Source: Beta vulgaris subsp. vulgaris (lineage: Eukaryota; Streptophyta; Magnoliopsida; Caryophyllales; Amaranthaceae). From it: 64,000 nt of DNA. Location: positions 51,632,209 through 51,696,208 of the forward strand of contig NC_079204.1 in the NCBI RefSeq assembly GCF_026745355.1, read 5' to 3'. Position numbers and translations under genes: made by a program. The notes beneath the pieces were generated by a model that saw only the letters and a program-made list of their open reading frames with translations, did not search any database and was not told the origin of the DNA. Below are positions 34,569-46,029 of this stretch, in pieces. The first letter of the stretch is position 1. Each line of letters opens with the position of its first letter.

Positions 34569-34650
34569 GTGAAAGTATTGGGTCAGACCGTCTGACCCAA
34601 TACCTTCCGTCGGACGGGCTTAGCCATCAAAAACGCGTGGGCTTTTTTTT
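34569..34650. repeat. Left terminal inverted repeat of the MULE, itself palindromic
   Basis: Besides pairing with the right end, positions 34575-34603 form a perfect hairpin: GTATTGGGTCAGAC, one base, then its inverse. Confidence 0.85.
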
Positions 34651-35172
34651 CATATTTGTTTTGTTGATCAGCAGTTTTGTTTATTTTTAGAAAAAACATA
34701 TAACGGTTATTAGATCATTATCTTTTTTCGAGTTTGAAACTGTTTTTTGGATTTCTACTTGATTCTCGCTAGTTTTAAAACTGATTCTTCTTCATTTCAA
34801 AGAAACCGATATATTATTTACTGATTATTTCTAGAATTTTTCTGCTTCTCTGCTGTTGAAACTTAGCGTGTTTTTTTCTTCGTAATTCATTACTTTTGCA
34901 TCGCAAATATGGTGAAGAGAATCAGAGATGATGATTCTAGGTATAATTTCGTTTGATTTTTGCTGCAAATTTTTTTTTTGTTTTCAAAATTTTAGCGTTT
35001 TTGTTGTTGTAATTGTAATGTAGCCCGAAGTCGAAGAAGGTGAAGAGTCTCGCATCTTCAGGAAAAATTTTGGCACTGTCTACTACTGGGAAGAAGAAAG
35101 AGAAAGATGGTGATTATGATCCAAGGTAGATTTCAAGTTCTTAGAGTAGTTTAGATTTTTTTTTTTCTATTT

Positions 35173-35480
35173 TTGGATGTTTTCAGTTTATCAGAGTATT
35201 TATTTCATGTTTTTAGGGTTTGTGTTTCAGTTTTTGTTGTTTTATACACATGTTTTCAGTTGTTGTTGTTTTATACACATGTTTTTCAGTTGATATTTAT
35301 ATTCTTTCAGTTGATTATAGTATTCTTTCAGTTGCTACTTGTATTCTTTCAGTTGATGTTGTTTTCAATTGATATTTATATTCCTTCAGTTGATTCTTTT
35401 ATTGTTTCAGTTGATTCTAGTATTGTTTCAGTTGCTTCTTATATTCTTTCAGTTGATTTTGTTTTATTTCATTTAGACAT
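35173..35480 (+). repeat. TTCTTTCAGTTGAT array, sense orientation (intron 2)
   Basis: More than ten degenerate copies of a 20-25-bp unit containing TATTCTTTCAGTTG. It lies inside the second intron of the protease gene, sense to it. The 121-codon frame across it is a product of the repeat. Confidence 0.9.
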
Positions 35481-35534
35481 TTCTACCTTTCTTTTGGTGT
35501 TTTTCATTTGTTTTTCTTTACTTTTTTTTAAAAA

Positions 35535-35773
35535 ATAAAGATGTGTTACTGAAAAATGAAAAGTGTAACTGAAAAATGAAGTAGTGTAACTGAAACAATG
35601 TAAATTGTAACTGAATATTTTTAGTCTCATTGGAAAACAATGAAATAAAGAGTCATTATACTAAATGAAGTAGTAAGAAGACCAACTGAAAAATAAAGAA
35701 GTCTAGCTGACAACTAAATAAGTCTAACTGAAAACTAAATAAGTCTATCTGAAGCACTATATAGACTAGCTAA
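35535..35773 (-). repeat. Same repeat in antisense orientation
   Basis: Units of AAGTCTAACTGAAAACTAAAT type (reverse complement contains TTTTCAGTTAGAC). The array continues after the CACTA insertion at 37349. Confidence 0.9.
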
Positions 35774-37348
35774 CACTAGTACAGAAAAGGCAATTTGCGT
35801 CGGCATGTGAGGCGCCTATTTGCGTCGGACTCTGGTGCGACGCCAAAGCCCTCGACGCAAATGACTCAAAACGATCTGCGTCGTATGTGGAAACGACGCA
35901 GATGGTTCAGATATTTGCGTCGCACTCGTATAGGTGCGACGCAGATGGCTATCCCAGCCCACATTACAGAGGTAATGTGCGTCGCACATTGCCTTTGGTG
36001 CGACGCACATTAGTGATTTGCGTCGCACTTCGGGCTATGTGCGACGCAAATTACTATTTTAATAAAAAAAAAATTTTTTTTTTTAGACTTAGAATAATGA
36101 TTCTCGAACAGTAGAAGTAGATTATTGAGAGACAAATTACCAACTGAAATCAAAGAAGGATTGAACACAACAAAATATATACCAACAAAATTCAATAATT
36201 TTATAATTTACAACTACAACACAAAACATTAAACCACCAAAATTCTATAATTTACAACTTGAACACAAAATAATATAAAAAATCAGAGATCTACAATTTC
36301 CTCTACTAGTGTTCGACGAAAACTTCCACTTCAAAAATTTCCGACGAAACGACCATCTGCAAATGAAAGTAATAAAAAATCAGATCTAAAAAGTAAAAAA
36401 ACAGAAGAATATGTTTCAGATGTATAAAACTCGAAGACAATGAAAAAATGAAAAAAATAGATCTAAACAATGTAAAAATGAAAAAACGAAGGAAAAAATG
36501 TAGATCTGAAAACATGAAAAAATGAAAAAACAAAATTGTAGATCTAAACAATGAAAAAATGAAAAAACGACAATTTTACATGCGAGACTAACCATAAAAC
36601 AACTGATTTGTCGCCGGAAACAGCCGTTGATGTGTTCGAAGTATGGATTTTATGTGTTGATGTGTTCGAAGTGATGCGAAATTGTAGATTTCAAGTGTAA
36701 AAATTGAATCCGTGGTGAAATCCAGAGGGGGTGTTGCACACGATGGTCGACCACCGAAATCCAGAGGGGGTGTTGTAAAAATTGAATCCGTGGTAAAATC
36801 AAACTTCCCAGAAAATGATTTTGGTGTGAAATCGTCGTGCGAGATCGAGTGAAGCGACAGAGATTTTTAGGAAATGAGAGAGGAGAGAGAGAAGGGAGAG
36901 AGAGAGAAGAAATTCCTGAACGGTTGATGAAGGAAATGAGAGAGGAGAGAGAGGAGAGAGGGAGGAGAGAGAGAGGGAGGTGGAGAGAGAATTAGGGTTG
37001 AAACGGCTGTGACGCGGATGAAGATAGAATTAGGGTTGAGTAAGGCCTTGGTAAAAATGACGCGGCTAAAATAAAAATGAGTGGGCTGGGTATGTGCGTC
37101 GCATATTAAATACGGTGCGATGCAAATTGGGCTGGGTATGTGCGTCGCACGTTGATTGAGGTGCGACGCAAATTGATCTTTTGCAACGCACTTAAGGCAC
37201 GTGCGACGCATATAGCTTGTATCTGGTAATTGTATTCATGTTTTGCGTCGTACTCTATTTGTCATGCGACGCAAATAGGTTTTTTGCGTCACTTCCGTGT
37301 CTGTGCGACGCAAATCAAGGGACGCAAATCGTCCTTTTTCTACTAGTG
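35774..37348. mobile_element. Non-autonomous CACTA (En/Spm) element inside intron 2
   Basis: Ends CACTAGTACAGAAAAGGC and the inverse of CCTTTTTCTACTAGTG, with TAA on both sides (35771-35773, 37349-37351), the 3-bp duplication of CACTA elements. Near each end (35800-36055 and 37090-37330) lie four or five palindromes such as TTTGCGTCGCAC...GTGCGACGCAAA, the usual subterminal transposase-binding arrays. The centre is non-coding, with a GAGAGA-rich tract at 36870-36985. It interrupts the repeat array on both sides, so it came after the array. Confidence 0.95.
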
Positions 37349-38170
37349 TAAAAAACGGAGAAGTCTATCTGAAAAACAAACAAGTCTATCTGAAGCACTA
37401 TATAGACTAGCTGAAAAACGAACATGTCTATCTGAAGCACTTTATATACTACTGAAAAACGAACAAGTCTATCTGAAGCACTATATTGACTAGCTGAAAA
37501 ACAAACATGTTTAATGAAGCACTATATAGACTAGCTGATAAAGAAAACAAGTCTAACTGAAGCAATGTAAATTTTCAATGAAAATTTTAAGTGTAATTGG
37601 AATAGAATGAAATGAAAGAAACTTATACTAAATGAAATAATAAGGACTAGCTGATAAACAAACAAGTTCTAAGTGAAGCACAATAAAGAAGTTACTTTGA
37701 AGGACTGTAGAGACTAGCTGAGAAACAAACAAGTCTAACTGAAGCACTATATAGACTACCTGAAAACAAAACAAGTCTAACTGAAGCACTATATAGACTA
37801 GCTGAAAAATAAACAAGTCTAACTGAAGCACTATGTAGACTAGCTGAAAAATAAACAAGGCTACTGAAGCACAACAAATACTAGCTGAAAAACAAAGAAG
37901 TTACTTGAAGGACTGTAAAGACTAGCTGAAAAATAACTAGTCAACAGAAGCACAATTAATATAAGCTGAAATGCAAACAAGTCTAACTGAAGCACTATAT
38001 AGACTACCTGAAACACAAAGAAGTTTAACAGAAGCACTATATAGACTACCTGAAAAATAATCAAGGCTAACTGAAGCGCTATATAGACTACCTGAAAAAT
38101 TAACAAGGCTAACTGAAGCACAATAATGACTAGCTGAGACACAAGCAAGTGTAACTGAAGCAATAAATAG
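37349..38170 (-). repeat. Continuation of the antisense array in intron 2
   Basis: About twenty degenerate units, here often in a longer form: GTCTAACTGAAGCACTATAT, then AGACTAGCTGAAAAAC (about 40 bp). Translations on minus are repetitive artefacts. Confidence 0.9.
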
Positions 38171-38174
38171 TAAT

Positions 38175-38315
38175 ATAACTATTCTTTCAGTTGATGGTTC
38201 TCTTCAGTTGATTTGGTATTCTTTCAGTTGAACTTTGTATTCTTTCAGTTGATCTTTGTATTTTTTCAGTTGATGTTGTTTTTGTTTTCAGTTAGTTTTA
38301 TTGTTTGATTAAACT
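38175..38315 (+). repeat. Sense array just before the exon-3 acceptor
   Basis: Five or six units of TATTCTTTCAGTTGATnTT lead up to the true acceptor TTCTTTCTTTCAG at 38328. The repeat core is close to the acceptor itself. Confidence 0.85.
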
Positions 38316-39589
38316 TTCTTTCTTTCAGATGTGATAAATCATTGTCTAAGAAGAAAGGCAAATCTGATTTATCACCAATCAAGTTTTCATTTTCAAGATC
38401 TAATCCCGATCAACAGAAAGACACATTTGATAGATCGTATGTTTTTTTCATTATTCTCCTTTTATATTATATGATTGTTTTTTTTTTATGTTTTAAAGTT
38501 ATTTTTGTTCACTTTTGTTAGGAATTTCACTGAGCAAGAAATAAAGTCAATTAGTCTACAAGTATTGTCAGACTATTCCCATTTAAATGAAGTGGTTAGT
38601 AATTTGAGTGATGAGCAAAAAAGAGACATTAGGGATATTGGGTTTGGGAGTCTCTTAGATATTAGGATAAAGAAGTTTTGTCCTAATCTGAATTTGGAGG
38701 TGTTGTTGAATTACAATGCATCTGGAATGATGTTTTCAACAAAGAATGGTAAACTGATTTTTAATAAGTTTACCATTAGTGATGTTTTGGGGTTACCTGT
38801 GTCAGATAGACAGTAGAGGTTATAGATGATGACGCCTTTAGGAGGAAAGGTAGTCAGATAGAGGCTGGAAGTGCCAGGAAGGATTGCATAGGTTTTTGGT
38901 ATTTCTGATCCCAAGAAGCCATACATTGGTAGAAAAATTGGGATGATTTGTTTAAGAAATATCAATCCGGGGATGATTTGAAGAAGTTATTTGTTATCTT
39001 TTCGTTGTCCAAGCTTCTATGTCCTATAGCTGATTTAGGGCCTGTGCTGAAATGTGCCAAGAGTTTAGAAGATGCATCTACAATTTCAAGTTATGACTGG
39101 TGTGGATATATATTGAGAAGTCTTTGTACTGCTGTTTTGGACTGTCATCAGTCTATTATGATGAAGAAGAATGAGCTTGGACAAGAAAGTATCATTCAAG
39201 CTTCGGGGATGCGTTAGCGCTTTGACTCTTGCTGTTATTCACAACTTCAAGTGCGTAATCTGGATTATTCAAATGTCAGTAAGCCATTTATCACTTATTG
39301 GCAGGAAGAGAAGGATTTAGTATGTTGTGAAGCAGTTTGAGATCAACATGGATTTTATTCTGCTGGTGAAGCGTGAAAATAGAAGGTTGAGTTTAAAACT
39401 CCCAGTGTTAGTGCTGCTAGTAGGAAGTCTGGTTCTCCTATAATTAAGGTGGTTGAGGGCCATCACCTTCAACTAGGCAGCTTTATGGATCTTCCTCATA
39501 GTTTGATGACTTGAGGAAATAGATGCTCTTGATGTTCCTGTGAGTTTCATTTATCTTATGTTTTTATTTTTTTTACTCTTGAACTCTAA

Positions 39590-40010
39590 GTGAAGACTGT
39601 TAACCTCTAACTGAAATAATGTCAGTTCTAGCTGAAGAGCAAATAAGTCTAACTGAAAAGAAAGAAGTGTAACTTAGAAATAAAGAAGTCTAACTGAAAC
39701 TATGTAACTGAAGAGTAATAAGTCTAACTGAAAATTATATTATCTAACTGAAAGTAATAAGTCTAACTAGAAGTAAATAGTAAGCTGATAAACTAATAAT
39801 CTAACTGAAATTAAAGAAGTAATAACTAAGAGTAAATAAGTCTAACTGAAAATAATAAAGTCTAACTGAAGAGTACATAAGTCTAACTGAAAACTTAATA
39901 AGTCTAACTGAAAACTTAATAAGTCTAACTGAAAACTAAATAAGTCTATCTGGAAACTAAATTAGTATAACTGAAAACTAAATAAGTTTATTTTTATTTC
40001 ATTTAAGTTT
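39590..40010 (-). repeat. Antisense repeat array in the protease gene
   Basis: About fifteen units of AAGTCTAACTGAAAACTAAAT in the intron before the exon at 40123. Confidence 0.9.
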
Positions 40011-40539
40011 TCATTTGATAGTTGGATTATTTCAGATGGTCCTTATATTTTTGTTTATGTTGTTTCTGTGTCATCATCATATTGATTTGTTTGTTTATTT
40101 TATTTTGCTCTTTTAATTGAAGGAATATGTGAAGAACATGCACAAGTTGAAGAGGAATGCGCTTGCATTCTATCAAGTGAATTTGGAGATTGCCCAGAAT
40201 ATTCGGGAGGAAGGCGAGAAGCTGTCTCAAGACAGTATTTCTCTGGATGATAGTGAAGTATTTAACCCAGATTTTCTGAGTCAAATTGACGACATATGCA
40301 AGCGTCATTTGGAAGCGAAAGACAGTGCAAACAAAGTTGATCCTACAATTTCACTATTGGTGAAGCGGCCTGTTGAATTGGAGTTTGGAAGAAATGAAAA
40401 TGTTCCTGATTTGGATTCTGGTGTTCATGGAGTTGAAGAGAAAGAAGGTTAGTTGTATTATTGTTAACCATTTTTTTATTTCTTTTGATTTCACTTAGTA
40501 TTATTTTATGTTTTATTTAGTGTATGTTTGTTGTTAGTT

Positions 40540-40640
40540 TGTGTATCTTTCTATTTCAGTTAGTGTATGTTACTTGTCAGTTAGTCCTAGTTTATGTTTC
40601 AGTTAGTGTATGTTTTTAGTTCAGCTAGTGTTTTTAGTAT
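40540..40640 (+). repeat. Short sense array (TTTCAGTTAGTGTATG)
   Basis: Four units of TTTCAGTTAGTGTATGTT type in the intron between the exons ending at 40447 and starting at 40707. Confidence 0.8.
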
Positions 40641-41224
40641 TTCATTTTGTTTTTTGTTCTCTGTCAGGTAGACTTATTGCTTTTGCATCTTATGTTTATC
40701 TTCCAGATTTTTGTTCCTGTTCACAAGGATGATCATTATACTGTCTTGGTGCTGAACAAGAAAGCAAAAGGATTGAAAATATTGACAATCGTACAGACAT
40801 GAAGGACATTGATAGATATAAGCATGAGGAATTTAACGGTCTTACATACTTTGTACGTACCTTTTTATGAGCATTTGTATTTTTTTTTTGTTCCATTTTA
40901 TTACTTGTTTTTTAATTGTTGTTTACTTTTTGATCTTCAAATGCAGTGTCGTGCTTTTGATTCTTTTATGCAAGATACTATGAGATGTCGTGATTTTGAT
41001 CATCTCCACCATTGGCAAACATCAACTCTTTATTTCCCTTGGAGAAGCAAGGACAACAATTTTGATTGTGGTGTCTATGCAATCAAAACCATGGAGCTGT
41101 ATGAGGTCAAAATACTAACCATGTTCACTTGTTGACCTGAAAAGGGTATGATTACTTTATTGTTTTTAGGGAGTATTTGCTTGTTAGATTTTGTTTTTGA
41201 AAGTTTTTTAATAGAAAAGGGTAT

Positions 41225-41480
41225 GATAGCCAGTTAGTGAAGGACTTGAAAGACTAGCTGAAAAACAAAGATGTCTAACTGAAGCACTATAAAGACTAGC
41301 TGAGAAATAATTAAGTCTAACTGAAGCACTGTAAAGCTAGCTGAGAAATAAACAAGTCTAACTGAAACACAATAAATACTAGCTGAAAAACAATCAAGTC
41401 TAACTGAAACACAATCATTACTAGCTGAAAGCATTATAAGGACTACCTGAAAAACAATGAAGCACTATAAAGACTAGTTG
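41225..41480 (-). repeat. Antisense array before the last protease exon
   Basis: About seven 40-bp double units (CTGAAGCACTATAAAGACTA, then GCTGAGAAATAAACAAGTCTAA). Confidence 0.85.
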
Positions 41481-42089
41481 ATGTTGTTGTTTGTTTTCAG
41501 TTAGTTTTATTTTTTAATTGTTACATTTTGTTTTGAAACTTTTTTAATAGTTTGATTTTATTATTTTTAGGCAGCCACCAAAAACCTTGAGCGGTGTAGG
41601 CTTGCGCTTCTGTCTTGTGGACCATCCTTTAAACAAACTGAGAGAGAAAGTGAAGCATGACTGTTATGTTTGGTCTGCAAAAAACCTGAACTGATGGCAA
41701 GACAGAAGTTAAGGAAGGATAAAAAGGCTGTTCTAGATAAATTAGCATCTAATCGATCAAAGATGACAAATAGAAAAGAAGCACACATTTTACGGCGAAG
41801 GAGGGAGCATGAGGCGAACGTAGAAGAGTGTTGAATAATAATTTTGGAGACAAAGTGAAAATAGAGCAACTGTTGAAATTTCATTATTCTTAGTTGCCAA
41901 ACTTTTTTTTTTTTATTATTATAATGTACAGTAGAAATAGCACACCATTAAATTTTGTAATGTACAGTAGAAATAGCACACAACTCATTTTACATTTTAT
42001 ATCTGTGTTCTTTAATGAATTGTACATTTACACTTACTTTGAATGGAATACATTTGTGTAAATGAAGTTGTTTGAAAATTAATTGGAAA

Positions 42090-42720
42090 AATACAATCAC
42101 CAACTGAAAAATGAAAAATCTAACTCATAATAATAAGTGTATGACATATATTTGTAAATATAAATTTTAAGTCTAACTGAAGCACTGTAAATAGTAGCTG
42201 AAAAACAAACAAGTCTAACTGAAGAGAAAAACTGAAAAATAAACAAGTCTAACTGAAGCTCTATAAACACTAGCTGAAAAATAAAGAACTCTAACTGAAG
42301 CACAATTAATACTAGCTGAAAAATAAATAAGTCTGACTGAAGGAAAATTAACACTAGCTGAAAAATACACAAGTCTAACTGAAGCGCAATTAATACAAGC
42401 TGAAAATCAAATAAGTCTAACTGAAGCAAGAAAAATACACAAGTCTAACTGAAGCACAATTAATACAAGCTGAAAAATAAATAAGTCTAACTGAAGCATA
42501 ATTAAGACTAGCTGAAAAATACACAAGTCTAACTGAAGCAGTATAAAGATTAGCTGAAAAATAAAGAAGTCTAACTGAAACTCAATTATTATAAGCTGAA
42601 AAGTAAACACGTCTAACTGAAGCACTGGAAACACTAGCTGAAAAAAATAAGTCTAACTGAAGGACAATAAATACTAATATTACTGAATTTCGAGTAGCTT
42701 AGAAATAAACAAGTGTAAAT
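42090..42720 (-). repeat. Array between the convergent genes
   Basis: About fifteen 40-bp double units (AAGTCTAACTGAAGCACAAT, then TAATACTAGCTGAAAAATA) in the spacer between the 3' ends of the two genes, sense to the transposase gene. Confidence 0.9.
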
Positions 42721-43184
42721 TTGAATACAATTACTGACTGGAATACAATTGAAAACTAATATTATTTGAACACTATTCAACTTGAGGTACATTTGGGGTT
42801 TTTGTTCCATATTCTTCGGATGCCTTGTCTTCATTTTACGCTTCTCAAAATGTCCTTTTACTCTCTTGTTTCCCTTTGGGGGTCTTCCTTTTGTCTTTAT
42901 CACCTCAGGATTTTCAACTGTTGTCTTCGTAGTTCTTCGTCTTCGATTTCTTGTTGTTTTTGTTGATCGGTCTTGAAAACTTCTTTCACTGATTTGTATA
43001 ATTCCTTCAACGACTTGTCACATAATGTTCTTGCATCCTCATTTGATTGACATATTGACACTAGGTTGTAGAAATTCTTGGTTATTGCATGTCTCCATGG
43101 TGTCCACAACAGTGCATTTTGGCTTTGGTCCTTGTCTGCTGTAATAAATGTTTCTTAGTCAATTATTTCATTTGACTAACTAAA

Positions 43185-43475
43185 TTTTTAGATAGCTTAT
43201 AAATTCTTTCAGGTGGTGTGTTAATTGTTTCAGTTAGTTAAGTGTTAAACCCCACACCCCCAAAACCCCCACCACTAATATCCCCTCCCAACACAAACAA
43301 AACCCCCAATTAATGTTCTGGTAGTAACATTAATGGATCAGTTAGTTATACTAATTTTCAGCTGGAGCCTTTTTTTTTAGTTCACTAATTAAATCTTTCA
43401 GGTGATCAGTTAATTGTTTAGTTGGAGTCTTCAGTTTTTCAGTTAGTTGCTTTCATTTGTCAGTTAGTCATATTG
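43185..43475 (+). repeat. Array antisense to the transposase gene (intron)
   Basis: Six to eight spread units of TTTCAGTTAGT or TTTCAGGTGATCAG type. A short CCCCACACCCCCAAAACCCC tract lies inside. Confidence 0.75.
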
Positions 43476-44329
43476 ATTTATTTCACTAACCTTGAACATT
43501 CTCCCATACTGCTGACTTTGCAAGTCTTGTCCATCTCTTAAGGATATATTGTTGTGGTATTTGAAATATGCTGAACATGTGCATGACCCTTATTATGTGA
43601 AAGCAAAGCATCCCCGTCTCTGTGAAGCATTGACATGAGCACACTAATTCTGTTGTAGCCTCATCGTATGCTACTGTATGTGAATTGGTGAAATCTTCTT
43701 CTGGTGAGACTTCAAACAACTTCAGCTGTGAGTTTTCTGTTGCAAATGCTCGTAAAAATGATGCCATTGCCTCATACTCTGTTTCAAAGTCATTATACAG
43801 TGCTAGTTGTATACACAACTGCATGTTTCAGAAGCTTTGATTTGGATTTGACGGCTTTGGGACGTTCAGTTCTGTTCCGGAAGTTGTCACTAGTTTCATT
43901 GCTTCTCCATCTTTTCACTGTTTGCTCAAATATATGATAGAATTCAAACAGGTTTGTTGTTGCTTTTGCATTGAATGATATTGCCTTATTTGTGACTTCA
44001 CTTCTTTGTGATGATAAGATTCCAGCTGAAAACATATCCCTATTTAACGCGGTGCACCACTTGTGTCTCTGATCATATACTTTGCTGAACCATTCCTTTT
44101 TCTCGTGTCCATACAATTCCATCATTTTCGCCCACAATTCTTCAAAGCCTGATTCATTTTGACACCCCATCAAAGTTCTTGAACATGTTCTTGAAGTCTT
44201 CATTGGTCTTGAGGGATCCGAAGTGGCTTACAAAGTTCTTCTCTATATGCCAAAGGCAAAGCCTATGTCTTGAATTTGGGAAAACCTGTTTTAAGATAGT
44301 ACATATTATGCTAGAAATCACTTTCATTT

Positions 44330-44985
44330 GAATGCTTGTGAATCTAATTGAAAAATTAAAGAAATAATATGAAGACCAACTGAAAAATTAAGAAGTCTAA
44401 CTGAAAACAGTGTAAATGCTAACTGAAAATTTCATTAGACAAAAAGAAGTAATATGAAGCCCAAATGAAAACTAAATGAGTCTAACTGAAAACTAAATAA
44501 GTCTAACTGAAAAGTAAATGAGTCTAACTGAAAACTAAATAAGTCTAACTGAAAAGTAAATTAGTCTAACTGAAAAGTAAATAAGTGTAACTGACAACTA
44601 AATAAGTCTAACTGAAAACTAATAAGTCTACCTGAATAATAATAAGTCTAAATGAAAAAGAAAGAAGTCTAACCTGAAATAGTGGAAATGCTAACTTTAA
44701 AATTTCCACTAACTTAAAATGACAACTAAATGAGTCTAAGAAAACTAATAAGTCTAACTGAAAACTCAATGAGTCTAACTGAAAAGTAAATTAGTCTAAC
44801 TGAGAAGTAAATTAGTCTAACTGAAAAGTAAGGCTAACTGAAAAATTAATGAGTCTAAATGAAAACTAAATAGGTCTAACTGAATTATAAATAAGTCTAA
44901 CTAATAATAATTAACTCAAACTGAAGACTAAATAATTCTAACTGAAAACTAAATAATTCTAATAAATAATTTAACTGAAAAATAC
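44330..44985 (-). repeat. Array filling the main transposase intron
   Basis: About twenty-five units of AAGTCTAACTGAAAACTAAAT, sense to the transposase gene, so each unit offers TTTTCAGTTAGAC in the transcript. Confidence 0.95.
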
Positions 44986-46029
44986 CTTTTCAATTGCATT
45001 GCCCATTGCCTTATCTTGATCAGTGAAAATTGTCTTTGGCTCTTGTTGGCACATTGCTCTCTTGAATGTTTCTAGTAGCCATTCAAAGCTCTCTTCCTTT
45101 TCATTAGTTATGAAAGCACATGCAAACATTGTTGTTTTCCAATGGCAATTTATGCCAACAAATGGTGCACATATCAGTCCATATTTGTTTGTCCTATATG
45201 TTGTGTCAAATATCATAACATCTCCATATGCTTTGAAGTCCTCCAACATCATTGAATCTCGCCAAAAGTAGCTGACAATGTTGTTATGTTCCCCAAATTT
45301 CAGCCTGTAGAAGAATGCAGGATCATCATCCGCTCTTTGCTGAAGTAAGTCCAACACACTCTGCATATCCTTTCCTTCAACCAATCTTGTTCTGTACTGT
45401 GTGATATAGTTTAGATGGTCCCTTTTTGTGTGGCCCACTACTTCTTCTGATCCAGCCTCATGACACAAAAAGTTGTATGCATGCATTGGCTTTATGCCAG
45501 ATTCAACCATTGTTTGTATTAGTTGTCCTTTTTGTTCAGTTATCTTCCTTTCTGATTTCAGATGATGTATTTCTTGTTGTATTACCAACTCATGGTTGTG
45601 CTGCAACTCATGAGCTACTACAACAAAGTCTTACCAGGTTTTTCTTGCTTAAATCTGACCATGGCTTTGCATGCTGTTCTTGTTTCATTGACTACTCTTT
45701 CCTTTCTTTCTTTGGTTGGCTGCTCAACATCTGGTATCTGAACAGTTTTTCTTGTTGTGTGTCTTTTTCTTTTGGTTCTGTTATTTTGTTTGTTGATTTT
45801 GAGCCTCCTTCCTTTGAGCAAACCAAGTAGAATTCGTATATTGAATTATCAATTCTCCTCCTCCTTAGAGTTTGTTTCCTAATACTAAATCCTAATGCTC
45901 TTGAGTGTGCTTGATACAAGTTGTAACCATTTTGTGATCTGTAACATGTCTCCCTATTAAACTGCTACTGATATTTTCGTCATTGATGTACTTGAGATAT
46001 TCATGTTCAGCTGTTGAGTTCATTGCAAA

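Larger units (their letters stand above)
34909..41890 (+). pseudogene. Ulp1-type cysteine protease gene carried by the MULE (C48)
   Basis: Exons with consistent phases: 34909-34940, 35024-35125, 38329-38436, then 38522 on. They encode a Lys/Ser-rich N-terminus (MVKRIRDDD) followed by a domain with DIGFGSLLDIR, FTISDVLGLPVSD and LFVIFSLSKLLCPIADLG. This is the N-terminal part usual in transposon-carried Ulp1 proteins of plants (DUF1985/plant-mobile-domain-like). Later exons at 40123-40447 (helical, IAQNIREEGEKL), 40707-40852, 40947-41105 and 41571 on give the C48 protease: catalytic-type His in VHKDDHYTVLVL, Asp in NIDNR, Cys in NFDCGVYAIKTMELY. Known relatives cleave SUMO or related proteins; the element's use of it is unknown. 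Breaks: TAG at 38814, at least two frameshifts before 39000, and a frameshift in the 40.7-kb exon. The Gln usually six residues before the Cys appears replaced by a basic residue. Confidence 0.85.

Noticed and set aside
37628..38163. Minus-strand frames of 60-100 codons made of repeated FQLVYIVLQLDLF-like units
   Set aside because: They are translations of the 20/40-bp MULE repeat in several frames at once, with no start context. The same holds for the frames at 35173, 41234, 42097 and 42407.
45023..45271. Plus-strand frame opposite the DDE exon
   Set aside because: Shadow of the transposase exon, which has clear family motifs on minus.
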